Assembly: GCF_902168175.1 (NCBI RefSeq)
Contig: NZ_CABHOU010000033.1
Location: forward strand, 1 to 37,525
Length of the DNA stretch: 37,525 bases
Direction of reading: 5' to 3'
DNA from: an uncultured Chitinophaga sp.
GTDB taxonomy: Bacteria > Bacteroidota > Bacteroidia > Chitinophagales > Chitinophagaceae
Shown: positions 9,459 through 17,454 of the stretch, piece after piece
How the letters are laid out: the number at the start of each line of letters is the position of its first letter
How positions within the stretch are numbered: position 1 is the first letter of the stretch
Program-made: the position numbers and the translations under genes
The notes under the pieces: generated by a model
Databases searched by the model: none
What the model was told of the DNA's origin: nothing
Seen by the model: only the letters and a program-made list of their open reading frames with translations

Positions 9459-10571
9459 ATGAAGAGAAACATTATCATAGTAGTACTGATGGTTTTAGCT
9501 GTGTGCGCAAGAGCTGCCGGAAACGGCGACTCCTTGCGCACGCGCAGCTATACCGTACGTGTAAACGACACCTCCACCTTTACCCTTAAACTGGCCTTCG
9601 ACAAAAACGAAACACCGGTTTACTATTACCGTAACATTTTTACCCCCGTGTGTTTAACCGGAGAGTGCAAACCCGTTTACATCAACCTGTACTGGGATTT
9701 GTTAGGCAATTATGTGCGATACGATTTTCCACCGGGTGAGATATTAACCAAGGCAGATCACCGCCCGTTTAAACCAGATGACTACACGAAACTACAGGGC
9801 ATACTGGCCAACACCTCGTCGATATTCAGCGAGTTACAGATGGCCGACCTGATTGCACCGGGTACAGAAAACCTGGCCGATTCGGCAGATGGCAAAACAG
9901 GAGCGACGCCTAAAAAGTTGAAGACCGAGGTGATAGAAGGTGCGGTGTATACATGTTTTACGATATGGCACCTGGCTAACGGTCCGGTTAAAAAGGAGAT
10001 GGAGAAGATAACAGCAGGGTACAAAAGCAATGCACTGCTGCACCAGTTCCTGCAATCCAACAACCACCATTACCAATACTGGGCCATGGAAAGGGTGATG
10101 GATAAAGAAGGGAACATTACGAAAGGACACGAATCAGATATTAAATACATCATTTCCGGAAATAATTTGTTTACCGCGCGGTACGCGCTGCAAAAGGCGG
10201 CGCCCCGTTTTTTCGTGGCGGACACCATGCAGTTATGGTTATGGAGCACGTACCAGCAGGCTACCTATCCACTTCAAAACGCCATCTTAAAAAAGCTGGC
10301 AGAAGTAAAGATGGGCAGTGAACTGACCACACGACTGGCGGCGAACCTTACCGCCTCCAACAACGAACAGTTTAAACTGATGCTGGCCGCATTAAATGCC
10401 CAGCGGCAATTACCGCCACAGGCCATGCGGCAGATAGCCGGTTACCTGGAAGATCCCGGTCCGGGCGATGCAGCAGCCTTGTATGCGCTATTGAAAAAGT
10501 TTAAGCCAGATAACGAAGTAAAAAACAAACTGAAACAATACGAAACCCAACATCCACAAAATGAGCTCTAA
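9459..10571 (+). CDS. Secreted protein of unknown function with a CLTGECKPV motif
   Basis: I do not recognise a named family. The N-terminus is a clear Sec signal peptide (about residues 1-19, ending ARA). The mature N-terminal third has a conserved-looking block with two cysteines five apart (CLTGEC) followed by KPVYINLYWDLLGNY. A cysteine pair of this kind could be redox-active or metal-binding, but that is only suggested. The C-terminal half is helical and Ala/Leu/Gln-rich, like a repeat scaffold. It starts 2 nt after the previous stop and overlaps the leader of the FAD oxidoreductase, so it belongs to the same transcript. Close coupling to a flavoprotein makes an electron-transfer or maturation role conceivable. 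Confidence 0.8.
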   Translation: MKRNIIIVVLMVLAVCARAAGNGDSLRTRSYTVRVNDTSTFTLKLAFDKNETPVYYYRNIFTPVCLTGECKPVYINLYWDLLGNYVRYDFPPGEILTKADHRPFKPDDYTKLQGILANTSSIFSELQMADLIAPGTENLADSADGKTGATPKKLKTEVIEGAVYTCFTIWHLANGPVKKEMEKITAGYKSNALLHQFLQSNNHHYQYWAMERVMDKEGNITKGHESDIKYIISGNNLFTARYALQKAAPRFFVADTMQLWLWSTYQQATYPLQNAILKKLAEVKMGSELTTRLAANLTASNNEQFKLMLAALNAQRQLPPQAMRQIAGYLEDPGPGDAAALYALLKKFKPDNEVKNKLKQYETQHPQNEL

Positions 10572-10572
10572 C

Positions 10573-12378
10573 ATGAAAAGATGCAAGACATTAAGCATGC
10601 GGGTTATAAGTTGCCTGTTCCTGCTACTATTTAACATAGCAGGCGTAAAGGCACAGCAGCATGTGTTCGTAGAAACTGAATCGTTCGAAGATAAGGGCGG
10701 ATGGGTGATAGACCAGCAGTCGTTCCCTGTAATCCACTCCTCGTACCTGATGGCACATGGTATGGGCAGGCCCGTAAAAGATGCGGCTACCACCGTTAGC
10801 TTTGCGAAAAAAGGCAAATACCGTGTATGGGTGCGTACCAAAGACTGGGCCCCGTTCCCAAAAGGACCCGGCCGTTTCCAGCTGACCGTTGATGGTAAAA
10901 CATTATCACCCGTATTCGGCGAAAGCGGCAACGATGCCTGGAAATGGTACGATGGCGGCGAAGTAGATATCCAGAAAGAACAGGTAAAACTCAGCATCCA
11001 CGACCTTACGGGTTTTAATGGCCGCTGCGATGCCATTCTGTTTACAGATAACGCGAAGTTTATACCGCCTGCCAGTAACGAAGCCCTTACCGCTTTTCGC
11101 AGCAAACTGCTGAACCTTACCGCAGCTCCTAAAGACGGTGGTAACTATGATTTGGTAGTAGTAGGCGGCGGTATTGCCGGTACCTGTGCCGCCATATCTG
11201 CTTCGCGCTTAGGTTTAAAAGTAGCCTTGATACAGGACAGGCCGGTACTGGGCGGTAACAACAGCTCAGAAATACGTGTACACCTGATGGGCGACATCGA
11301 CAAAAACCATTATCCCAAACTCGGCCGCATTGTTCGCGAAATGGACAATGGAGATCCTGGTAACGGTAATCCTGATGCAAAGGAATATGGCGATGCGAGG
11401 AAGATACAGATCGTAAAAGCAGAGAAAAACATCAGCCTGTTCCTTAACACCCACGTTTATAAAATAGAAAAAGGTAATAATAAAATTACCGCCGTTATCG
11501 GTCGTAACATAGCCACCAACCAGGAGTACCGCTTTACAGGCACTTACTTTTCCGACTGCACCGGCGATGGCACCGTAGGTTACCTCGCAGGCGCCGATTA
11601 CCGCTTTGGCCGCGAAAGTAAAAGCGAAACCAAAGAATCACTGGCCGCAGAAAAGGCCGACAGCTTTACACTTGGCACCTCCAACCTCTGGGCTTCCGTG
11701 CCAACAGATACCGTGTCGTCGTTCCCTGCTACGCCATGGGCATTGCAGTTCTCCGACGAGTATCATATCGACGAGGCAAAATCAGACTGGGAGTGGGAAA
11801 CCGGCTTCGGTAACTTCAATACCATTTACCAGGCCGAGCAACTGCGCGATCATAACCTGCGCGCCATATACGGCAACTGGTCGTACCTGAAGAACAATAA
11901 AAAGGACAAGTACGCCAAAAATGCGCTGGCCTGGGTAGCCTACATTGGCGGTAAACGTGAATCGCGCCGTATTATCGGCGACCACGTACTTACGCAAATG
12001 GACATCCAGGACGGGGTACAATACCCTGATGGCTGCGTAACCGCCACCTGGACCATTGACCTTCACTTCCCGCAGGAAAAGAACAGCCAGTATTTCCAGG
12101 GACAGGAGTTTTTCGCCAGCACCAAACATATACGTGTGGCGCCTTACACCATTCCCTACCGCTGCCTGTACAGCCGTAACATCACTAACCTGTTTATGGC
12201 AGGCCGCAACATCAGCACTACCCATGTTGCCTTTGGCAGCACCCGTGTAATGCGCACCTGCGGTATGATGGGCGAAGTAGTAGGATACGCCGCCTTTATT
12301 GGCAAAAAGCATAACACCAGTCCTAAAGGCGTATACGAAAAACATCTTTCAGAACTGATGGGTATCATTAAAGATTAA
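10573..12378 (+). CDS. Secreted FAD-dependent oxidoreductase (FAD_oxidored type, xanthan-lyase-like N-terminus)
   Basis: The start at 10573 puts a good signal peptide (ending VKAQ) at the N-terminus. An in-frame ATG at 10561 adds four residues. The region after the signal (VFVETESFEDKGGW and the following beta-rich 120 residues) resembles the carbohydrate-binding-like domain found in front of xanthan-lyase/golvesin-type proteins. A Rossmann FAD site, VVVGGGIAGTCAA, begins near residue 197, followed by VLGGNNSSEIRVHLMGD, as in the PF12831 family. A closing flavin-binding block, LFMAGRNIS, lies near the C-terminus. The protein is probably periplasmic. In this SusCD operon it is the only recognisable enzyme apart from the SGNH hydrolase, so it may oxidise or desaturate the imported substrate; that role is inferred. 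Confidence 0.88.
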   Translation: MKRCKTLSMRVISCLFLLLFNIAGVKAQQHVFVETESFEDKGGWVIDQQSFPVIHSSYLMAHGMGRPVKDAATTVSFAKKGKYRVWVRTKDWAPFPKGPGRFQLTVDGKTLSPVFGESGNDAWKWYDGGEVDIQKEQVKLSIHDLTGFNGRCDAILFTDNAKFIPPASNEALTAFRSKLLNLTAAPKDGGNYDLVVVGGGIAGTCAAISASRLGLKVALIQDRPVLGGNNSSEIRVHLMGDIDKNHYPKLGRIVREMDNGDPGNGNPDAKEYGDARKIQIVKAEKNISLFLNTHVYKIEKGNNKITAVIGRNIATNQEYRFTGTYFSDCTGDGTVGYLAGADYRFGRESKSETKESLAAEKADSFTLGTSNLWASVPTDTVSSFPATPWALQFSDEYHIDEAKSDWEWETGFGNFNTIYQAEQLRDHNLRAIYGNWSYLKNNKKDKYAKNALAWVAYIGGKRESRRIIGDHVLTQMDIQDGVQYPDGCVTATWTIDLHFPQEKNSQYFQGQEFFASTKHIRVAPYTIPYRCLYSRNITNLFMAGRNISTTHVAFGSTRVMRTCGMMGEVVGYAAFIGKKHNTSPKGVYEKHLSELMGIIKD

Positions 12379-12382
12379 ACGA

Positions 12383-12487
12383 AAAAGCAGGAAGGCCACT
12401 GATCATATTTATGCGGGATCTTCATGATTTTGTATTAAACTTGAAAAAAATATGCACGTCTATGAAACTGATGGCCTTCCTGCTTTT
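12383..12487 (+). repeat. 16-bp perfect inverted repeat flanking the SGNH hydrolase start
   Basis: AAAAGCAGGAAGGCCA (12383-12398) is exactly complementary to 12472-12487. The 73-nt loop contains the ribosome-binding region and ATG 12462, and the right arm lies inside the signal-peptide codons and ends in TTTT. The structure could terminate read-through from the FAD oxidoreductase gene or mask translation of the next gene. Both are inferences. Confidence 0.6.
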
Positions 12488-13130
12488 ATTTGTATCTGCT
12501 TTTACCTTTGCCCAGGAGAAACAAGCGCCCGCCGCTCCTGCCTTCTGGAACGATATTACCCGTTTTAAAAAACAGGATGAGTCCAACAAACCACAAAGCA
12601 ACGCCATCTTATTTGTAGGTAGTTCTTCCTTTACCAAATGGACCGACGTACAAACTTATTTCCCCGAATATCCCATTATTAACCGTGGTTTCGGTGGCAG
12701 TACCCTGCTGGATGTAATTCGTTATGCGTACGATGTGATCCTCCCCTATCAACCTAAACAAGTAATTATTTATTGCGGCGAGAACGATGTAGCCTCCGGC
12801 CAGAAGCCCTCGGCCGACGAAGTAGTAACCCGCTTTAAAACACTGTACGGCATTATTCGCCAGAACCTTCCCAATGCCACTATCGATTTCGTTTCCCTGA
12901 AACCAAGTCCCAGCCGCACGCAGTACTTCAACACCATGAAAGATGTGAACAGGCAGATAGCAGCCTTCCTCAAAAAGCAAAAGAAAGCGCACTTCATCAA
13001 TGTATTCGACGCCATGCTCGACGCCAACGGCAAACCGATGGAAAACATTTTCCTGGAAGACAGGTTGCATATGAATGCGGCCGGTTACGCCATCTGGCAG
13101 AAGATCATGCAGCCTTATCTTTTAAAGTAA
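12462..13130 (+). CDS. Secreted SGNH/GDSL-family hydrolase
   Basis: A probable periplasmic or exported carbohydrate esterase or lipase of the SGNH fold. All signature blocks are visible: GSSS (block I, nucleophile Ser), RGFGGST (block II), YCGEND (block III, Asn) and DRLHMNAAGY (block V, Asp and His). The start at 12462 gives a clean signal peptide (MKLMAF...AQ). An upstream in-frame ATG at 12411 would add 17 non-hydrophobic residues and is less likely. At 222 aa it is a compact single-domain member. It follows the SusCD locus in the same direction by 83 nt and may remove acyl groups from its substrate. A 16-bp inverted repeat surrounds its start. Confidence 0.92.
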   Translation: MKLMAFLLLFVSAFTFAQEKQAPAAPAFWNDITRFKKQDESNKPQSNAILFVGSSSFTKWTDVQTYFPEYPIINRGFGGSTLLDVIRYAYDVILPYQPKQVIIYCGENDVASGQKPSADEVVTRFKTLYGIIRQNLPNATIDFVSLKPSPSRTQYFNTMKDVNRQIAAFLKKQKKAHFINVFDAMLDANGKPMENIFLEDRLHMNAAGYAIWQKIMQPYLLK

Positions 13131-13298
13131 CATCTACCTATACACGTAGTAATCGGCCATAGTACAGGATTAAGGACTTTAACGGCCACAGACGTAGCCG
13201 CGGGCATTACGAGAAAAAAAATATGCAGGGCCAACGCCTTGCCTATCATTATGTTCCGTAAGCAACGACGGATCACTGCAGTATTACCGCTTTCATCT

Positions 13299-13316
13299 GT
13301 AAATAATATTATTTAC
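13299..13316. promoter_or_regulatory. 18-bp perfect palindrome upstream of the TonB receptor
   Basis: GTAAATAAT followed directly by ATTATTTAC is a perfect 18-bp palindrome, followed by TTTTAATTG, 80 bp before the receptor start at 13397. Position and symmetry suit an operator for a dimeric repressor such as a metal-responsive one. The site is too AT-rich to assign to a family. Confidence 0.4.
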
Positions 13317-13396
13317 TTTTAATTGCGAAGATTTATTGACAGTAACCAACGTACCACAACTAACCGTCTGCACAGCAGCCAAATTTCCCTACCTGT

Positions 13397-16165
13397 ATGA
13401 AAGCATTTCTACTTTCGATCACGATTTTCATTGCCGTGCAACTAACTGCCATGGGCCAGGATTCGCTTTATCGCGGCCGGGTGACCAATGCAGCTACCGG
13501 GATACCGCTACAAGGTACTACCGTACTGATTAAGGGCAGTACGGCAGCCGCTTTTACAGACAGTACCGGCCATTTTGTATTACCCGCAGGCACCCGGGCT
13601 CCCTTTACAATATCGGTTACCAGTATAGGCTACTGGCAGCTGGAGTTGTCCGTTAAGCATCACTCCTTTATCAACATCCTGCTCGAACACAAAAATGAAA
13701 TGATGAACGAGGTAGTGGTAGCCGCCACCCGCCGGGAAGAAAAACTCATACAATCCCCCATCAGTATTGATAAAATGGACAACCGGGCCATCAGGCAAAC
13801 GGCGTCTGTTAATTTTTATGAGGGATTGCAGAACTATAAGGGCGTGGAGATGATAGCCAGCGGCCTGAACCTCCGCCAGATAAATACCCGCGGGTTCAAC
13901 TCCCCCGGTAATGCCCGCTTTTTACAGTTAATCGACGGTGTAGATAACCAGCCGCCTGGTACAAATTTCGCCCTGGGCAATACCTTCGGCCCTTCCGACC
14001 TCGATATCGAAAGTGTAGAGATCATTCCCGGTGCCTCTGCAGCTTTGTACGGCCCGGTGGCCTTTAATGGCGTATTGGCTATGCGGACGAAAGATCCGTA
14101 TGAATACCCCGGGCTGAGCGTACAGATTAAATCAGGCATCAATCATGTTGGTGATAAAAATACCGGTGCCCAGGGATTATACGACCTGGCCATGCGTTAT
14201 GCCGGTCCGCTGGGCAAACGCTTTGCTATAAAACTCAACGCAGCCTACTTTACCGGCCAGGATTGGTTTGCAGATAATTATAATGATGTCGACGTACTCA
14301 CCCCTGCGGATAAACGTGGGAACAGTAACCCGGCACGTAATGCACTCAATATTTACGGTGATGAAATTTCAAAAACCATCACAGGCATCGGCCGCGTATC
14401 GCGCACCGGTTACGAGGAAAAAGACCTGATGGATTACCAGGTGTATAATACCCGGCTGAACGGCGCCATCTATTATAAACTAAACAGCAACAACACCCTT
14501 AGCTACCAGTTTAACCTGGGCCAGGCCACTATATCACAAACCGGCAGCAACCGCAGCTCACTCAATGATTACCTGGTAACGCAACACAAGCTGGAACTGA
14601 AAGGCAAACAGTACTTCGTGAGGGCGTATGCTGTTATTGAGGATGCGGGCCATTCGTATAACTCACGTAAACTGGCGCAGGGCATTAATCTTACCTGGGT
14701 GCGCGACCTTACCGGCAACCCCGTTACGATAGCACAGGCGAACGAAACCTGGTTCACACGGTACGAAGCAGCATTTAAGGGTAATGTAAACGGTGTAACT
14801 GCCAACGATCACACCATTGCCCGCAGTTTTGCCGACCAGGGCCGTTACCTGCCAGGCAGCACAGACTTCGAGCGTGAGAAAAACCGCTTATCTCATCTCG
14901 ATGGCCCGGAAGGTGCCCGCATCTTTTCAGAGAGTAAATTCTACCATGCCGAGGGTCAGTACGACTTCTCCAACATCTTCAAATTTGCGCAAGTTATAGC
15001 TGGTGGTAACTTCCGTACTTACCAGATGTTCACCAACGGCTCTCTGTTCGACGATAAAAATGGTGATATTGTAATTCACGAAGGGGGTGTGTTTATACAG
15101 GCGTCGCGCAAATTCTTCCATAATAAGCTGAACATACTGGCATCCGACCGTTACGATAAGAACCAAAACTTTAAAGGACGTATGACGCCACGTATTGCGG
15201 CAGCACTGGAGTTCAGCAAAAACCATTTCCTGCGGGCATCGTTCCAGACAGGCTTCAGGAGTCCTGTTCCGGCGGAGCAGTTCTATAAAAGCAATACCGG
15301 CACCTTTACCATATTGGGAGGGGCACCTGCAAACAGCGAGGGAATGAATGTGTACGAGAACTCTTATACCTTTACCAGCGTAGATAGTTTTGGTGTTGCC
15401 GTAAACAGGGCCATTGGACAAGGCGCTACCAGGGAAGAAGCCGTAGAACAGAACAAGAACAAACTGCAACAGGCCAATGTGAAATACATTGCGCCCGAGC
15501 AGGTACGCACCTTTGAAGTAGGTTACCGCAGCACCATCGGCGATAAACTTTACATCGATGCCAGCTACTATCATAACGACTACACGAACTTCATTATCAG
15601 CAGCCGTATGGTGCGCCCTAACTCGCCTGTAAAGGACGCCAGCGGCAATATTAATACAGCGGCCGCCACCGACCTGCTGAACAGGAACAGTCACATATTT
15701 GTGGTGTTTACCAACGGCAACGACAAAGTATCGTCGCAGGGCGCAGTGCTGGAAGCGCGGTACCTGCTGGGCAGTAAGATTACAGTTGGCGCGCATGGCA
15801 CCTGGGCTGAGTTCAACATGCGTAATGCCAACCCGAACAACATACCCGCCTTCAATACACCAAAGTTCCGTACCGCGGTTACTGCAGGGGGCGAAAATAT
15901 ATGGAAACACGCCGGCTTTAACCTGGCGTGGCGCTGGCAGGAAAGTTACGACTGGTCCGGTACCCTTAACGATAACCGTCCGGGCCGCATAGGCGCCTAC
16001 TCCACACTGGATGCGCAAATTAACTACCAACTGATTAAACAGAAGACCAATATCAAATTAGGCGCTAACAACCTGATGAACTATTACGCCTCGCAGGGTT
16101 ATGGTTTACCAGCCATTGGCGGTGTTTACTACATCAGCTTCACCTTTGACGCGCTGACACGTTAG
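13397..16165 (+). CDS. TonB-dependent outer-membrane receptor (non-SusC type)
   Basis: Outer-membrane transporter of 922 aa. A signal peptide (about 1-20) is followed by a carboxypeptidase-regulatory-like domain (YRGRVTNAATGIPLQGTTV..., about 25-100). A TonB-box-like stretch, NEVVVAATRREE, and a plug with GFNSPGNARFLQLIDGVD and VEIIPGASAALYG come next, then a long beta-barrel ending in a short aromatic/charged tail. There is no SusD partner and no STN domain, so it is a classical receptor, perhaps for a metal chelate, vitamin or other small ligand. The substrate cannot be read from the sequence. It is a single-gene unit: an 18-bp palindrome lies upstream and a strong terminator downstream. 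Confidence 0.92.
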   Translation: MKAFLLSITIFIAVQLTAMGQDSLYRGRVTNAATGIPLQGTTVLIKGSTAAAFTDSTGHFVLPAGTRAPFTISVTSIGYWQLELSVKHHSFINILLEHKNEMMNEVVVAATRREEKLIQSPISIDKMDNRAIRQTASVNFYEGLQNYKGVEMIASGLNLRQINTRGFNSPGNARFLQLIDGVDNQPPGTNFALGNTFGPSDLDIESVEIIPGASAALYGPVAFNGVLAMRTKDPYEYPGLSVQIKSGINHVGDKNTGAQGLYDLAMRYAGPLGKRFAIKLNAAYFTGQDWFADNYNDVDVLTPADKRGNSNPARNALNIYGDEISKTITGIGRVSRTGYEEKDLMDYQVYNTRLNGAIYYKLNSNNTLSYQFNLGQATISQTGSNRSSLNDYLVTQHKLELKGKQYFVRAYAVIEDAGHSYNSRKLAQGINLTWVRDLTGNPVTIAQANETWFTRYEAAFKGNVNGVTANDHTIARSFADQGRYLPGSTDFEREKNRLSHLDGPEGARIFSESKFYHAEGQYDFSNIFKFAQVIAGGNFRTYQMFTNGSLFDDKNGDIVIHEGGVFIQASRKFFHNKLNILASDRYDKNQNFKGRMTPRIAAALEFSKNHFLRASFQTGFRSPVPAEQFYKSNTGTFTILGGAPANSEGMNVYENSYTFTSVDSFGVAVNRAIGQGATREEAVEQNKNKLQQANVKYIAPEQVRTFEVGYRSTIGDKLYIDASYYHNDYTNFIISSRMVRPNSPVKDASGNINTAAATDLLNRNSHIFVVFTNGNDKVSSQGAVLEARYLLGSKITVGAHGTWAEFNMRNANPNNIPAFNTPKFRTAVTAGGENIWKHAGFNLAWRWQESYDWSGTLNDNRPGRIGAYSTLDAQINYQLIKQKTNIKLGANNLMNYYASQGYGLPAIGGVYYISFTFDALTR

Positions 16166-16205
16166 ACCATTGCATAAACACATGTAACAGTTGTATAAAC
16201 TATCG

Positions 16206-16249
16206 AATTGGAAAGGCCGGGAACAGTATGTTTCCCGGCCTTTCCAATT
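16206..16249 (+). terminator. Strong hairpin terminator after the TonB receptor
   Basis: AATTGGAAAGGCCGGGAA (16206-16223) pairs perfectly with 16232-16249, giving an 18-bp stem with an 8-nt loop, followed by an AT-rich tail without a long T-run. It lies between the receptor stop and the kinase promoter and insulates the two units. Confidence 0.85.
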
Positions 16250-16255
16250 AATTAA

Positions 16256-16263
16256 TAGCTTTG
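16256..16263 (+). promoter_or_regulatory. Candidate Bacteroidota -7 box for the kinase/regulator operon
   Basis: TAGCTTTG matches the Bacteroidota -7 consensus TAnnTTTG exactly, 60 nt before the kinase ATG at 16324 and just after the terminator. A weak TTTC lies about 21 bp upstream, inside the terminator arm, at the place of the -33 element. The -33 match is poor. Confidence 0.4.
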
Positions 16264-16323
16264 ATGCCACACACCGTTTTGTGAGCATGCAGCACAGTGA
16301 ATTTCCGGACCAAGAGAGAAAAA

Positions 16324-17451
16324 ATGTCGCAACCAATAATCATTTTACGTTCCTTTTTCTGTATCTCCCTGTTAGTATGTTGTATAACCCGATTACAGGC
16401 CCAATACCGTACGAGCAAGCCGGCAGACGAACAAGACCTTCCCTCCCATACCGCACAGTTACAGGCATTACTGGCGCAAGGGAACGCATATCGCCAGTCC
16501 GATGCAGCGTCACAGCAGGCGTACCCGGTCCGTAGCAGCCACGTTGCCGGGTTACAGATCAAGTACCCTACCGACCAGGACATCCAACTGCTGATTAACA
16601 GCGCGCAGCTTAAACAAACGCAGATAGAAAAGGCCGCCCTGGTGCAAAAAATCACCTACCTGGGTGGTATTATCGTGCTGATAATTGCAGGCCTGTGCTA
16701 CTACGGCTACCACATAAAAACCCGTAGCAACCGGCAACTGCTCATACAACAGAAAGAAATTAAAGCAAAGAACGAAAGCCTGCAACTTTTACTCGGTGAA
16801 AAAGAATGGCTGCTGCGTGAAATACACCACCGGGTTAAAAATAACCTGCAAATAGTAATAAGTCTGCTCAATATGCAATCGGGCCACCTGACCAACGAAG
16901 CCCTTACCGCCATCCGCCGCAGCCAGGACCGCATCAGCGCCATGTCGCTCATACACCAGCGCCTGTACCAGTCTGATGCACTGGCCATGGTGAATATGAA
17001 AGAATATATTAATGACCTGATATCACAGTTAAAAGACAACATGGAATGCCTGGCCAACATCAGTTATGAATTGAGCAGCGCACCTGTACAACTCGAAGTA
17101 TCGCAGGCAGTACCGGTAGCGCTTATCCTAAATGAAGCCGTAACAAATGCTATGATACATTCTTTTTCCGGCCGCAAACAGGGCCGCATCTCCGTATCTC
17201 TGCAGCCAGGGGAAGTAGCAAACCAACTGGTGCTGTTAATTGGCGACGATGGTATTGGTTTACCACCGGCGCTCGAGCAGGCGCACGACAGCTCCATTGG
17301 CATCAACCTGATAAAAATGCTTACCCGGCAACTCAATGGCAGTTTAAGTATGATCAATGATCCCGGCCTGGTAATTAAGATAGAATTTAACATAGAAATG
17401 GACAGCGATTTTACCACCAGGGGGCCGGTAGCACAACAACTCCCATCATAA
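16324..17451 (+). CDS. HisKA_2-family sensor histidine kinase
   Basis: Membrane sensor that autophosphorylates and passes phosphate to the regulator starting 3 nt downstream. The start at 16324 follows a purine-rich AGAGAGAAAAA tract; a GTG at 16297 is in frame but less likely. An N-terminal signal segment ends at AQ (residue 27). A short periplasmic stretch of about 80 residues, a membrane segment (about 112-128) and a coiled linker follow. The H-box EIHHRVKNNLQ (phosphorylatable His about 168) is characteristic of HisKA_2. The HATPase has an N-box (NEAVTNAMIH) and GDDGIGLP. Related Bacteroidota kinases often carry a long TPR sensor; here only a short remnant-like sensor remains. The signal is unknown. 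Confidence 0.92.
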   Translation: MSQPIIILRSFFCISLLVCCITRLQAQYRTSKPADEQDLPSHTAQLQALLAQGNAYRQSDAASQQAYPVRSSHVAGLQIKYPTDQDIQLLINSAQLKQTQIEKAALVQKITYLGGIIVLIIAGLCYYGYHIKTRSNRQLLIQQKEIKAKNESLQLLLGEKEWLLREIHHRVKNNLQIVISLLNMQSGHLTNEALTAIRRSQDRISAMSLIHQRLYQSDALAMVNMKEYINDLISQLKDNMECLANISYELSSAPVQLEVSQAVPVALILNEAVTNAMIHSFSGRKQGRISVSLQPGEVANQLVLLIGDDGIGLPPALEQAHDSSIGINLIKMLTRQLNGSLSMINDPGLVIKIEFNIEMDSDFTTRGPVAQQLPS

Positions 17452-17454
17452 ACC

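Noticed and set aside
10488..11105. Minus-strand frame of 205 codons over the start of the FAD oxidoreductase
   Set aside because: It is antisense to two overlapping real genes, and the sense proteins have signal peptides and a clear FAD motif.
14927..16030. Long minus-strand open frame of 367 codons opposite the TonB receptor
   Set aside because: It lies wholly inside a well-supported receptor gene, has a composition unlike a real protein (rich in Val, Gly, Tyr, His) and shows no domain; it is an antisense shadow.
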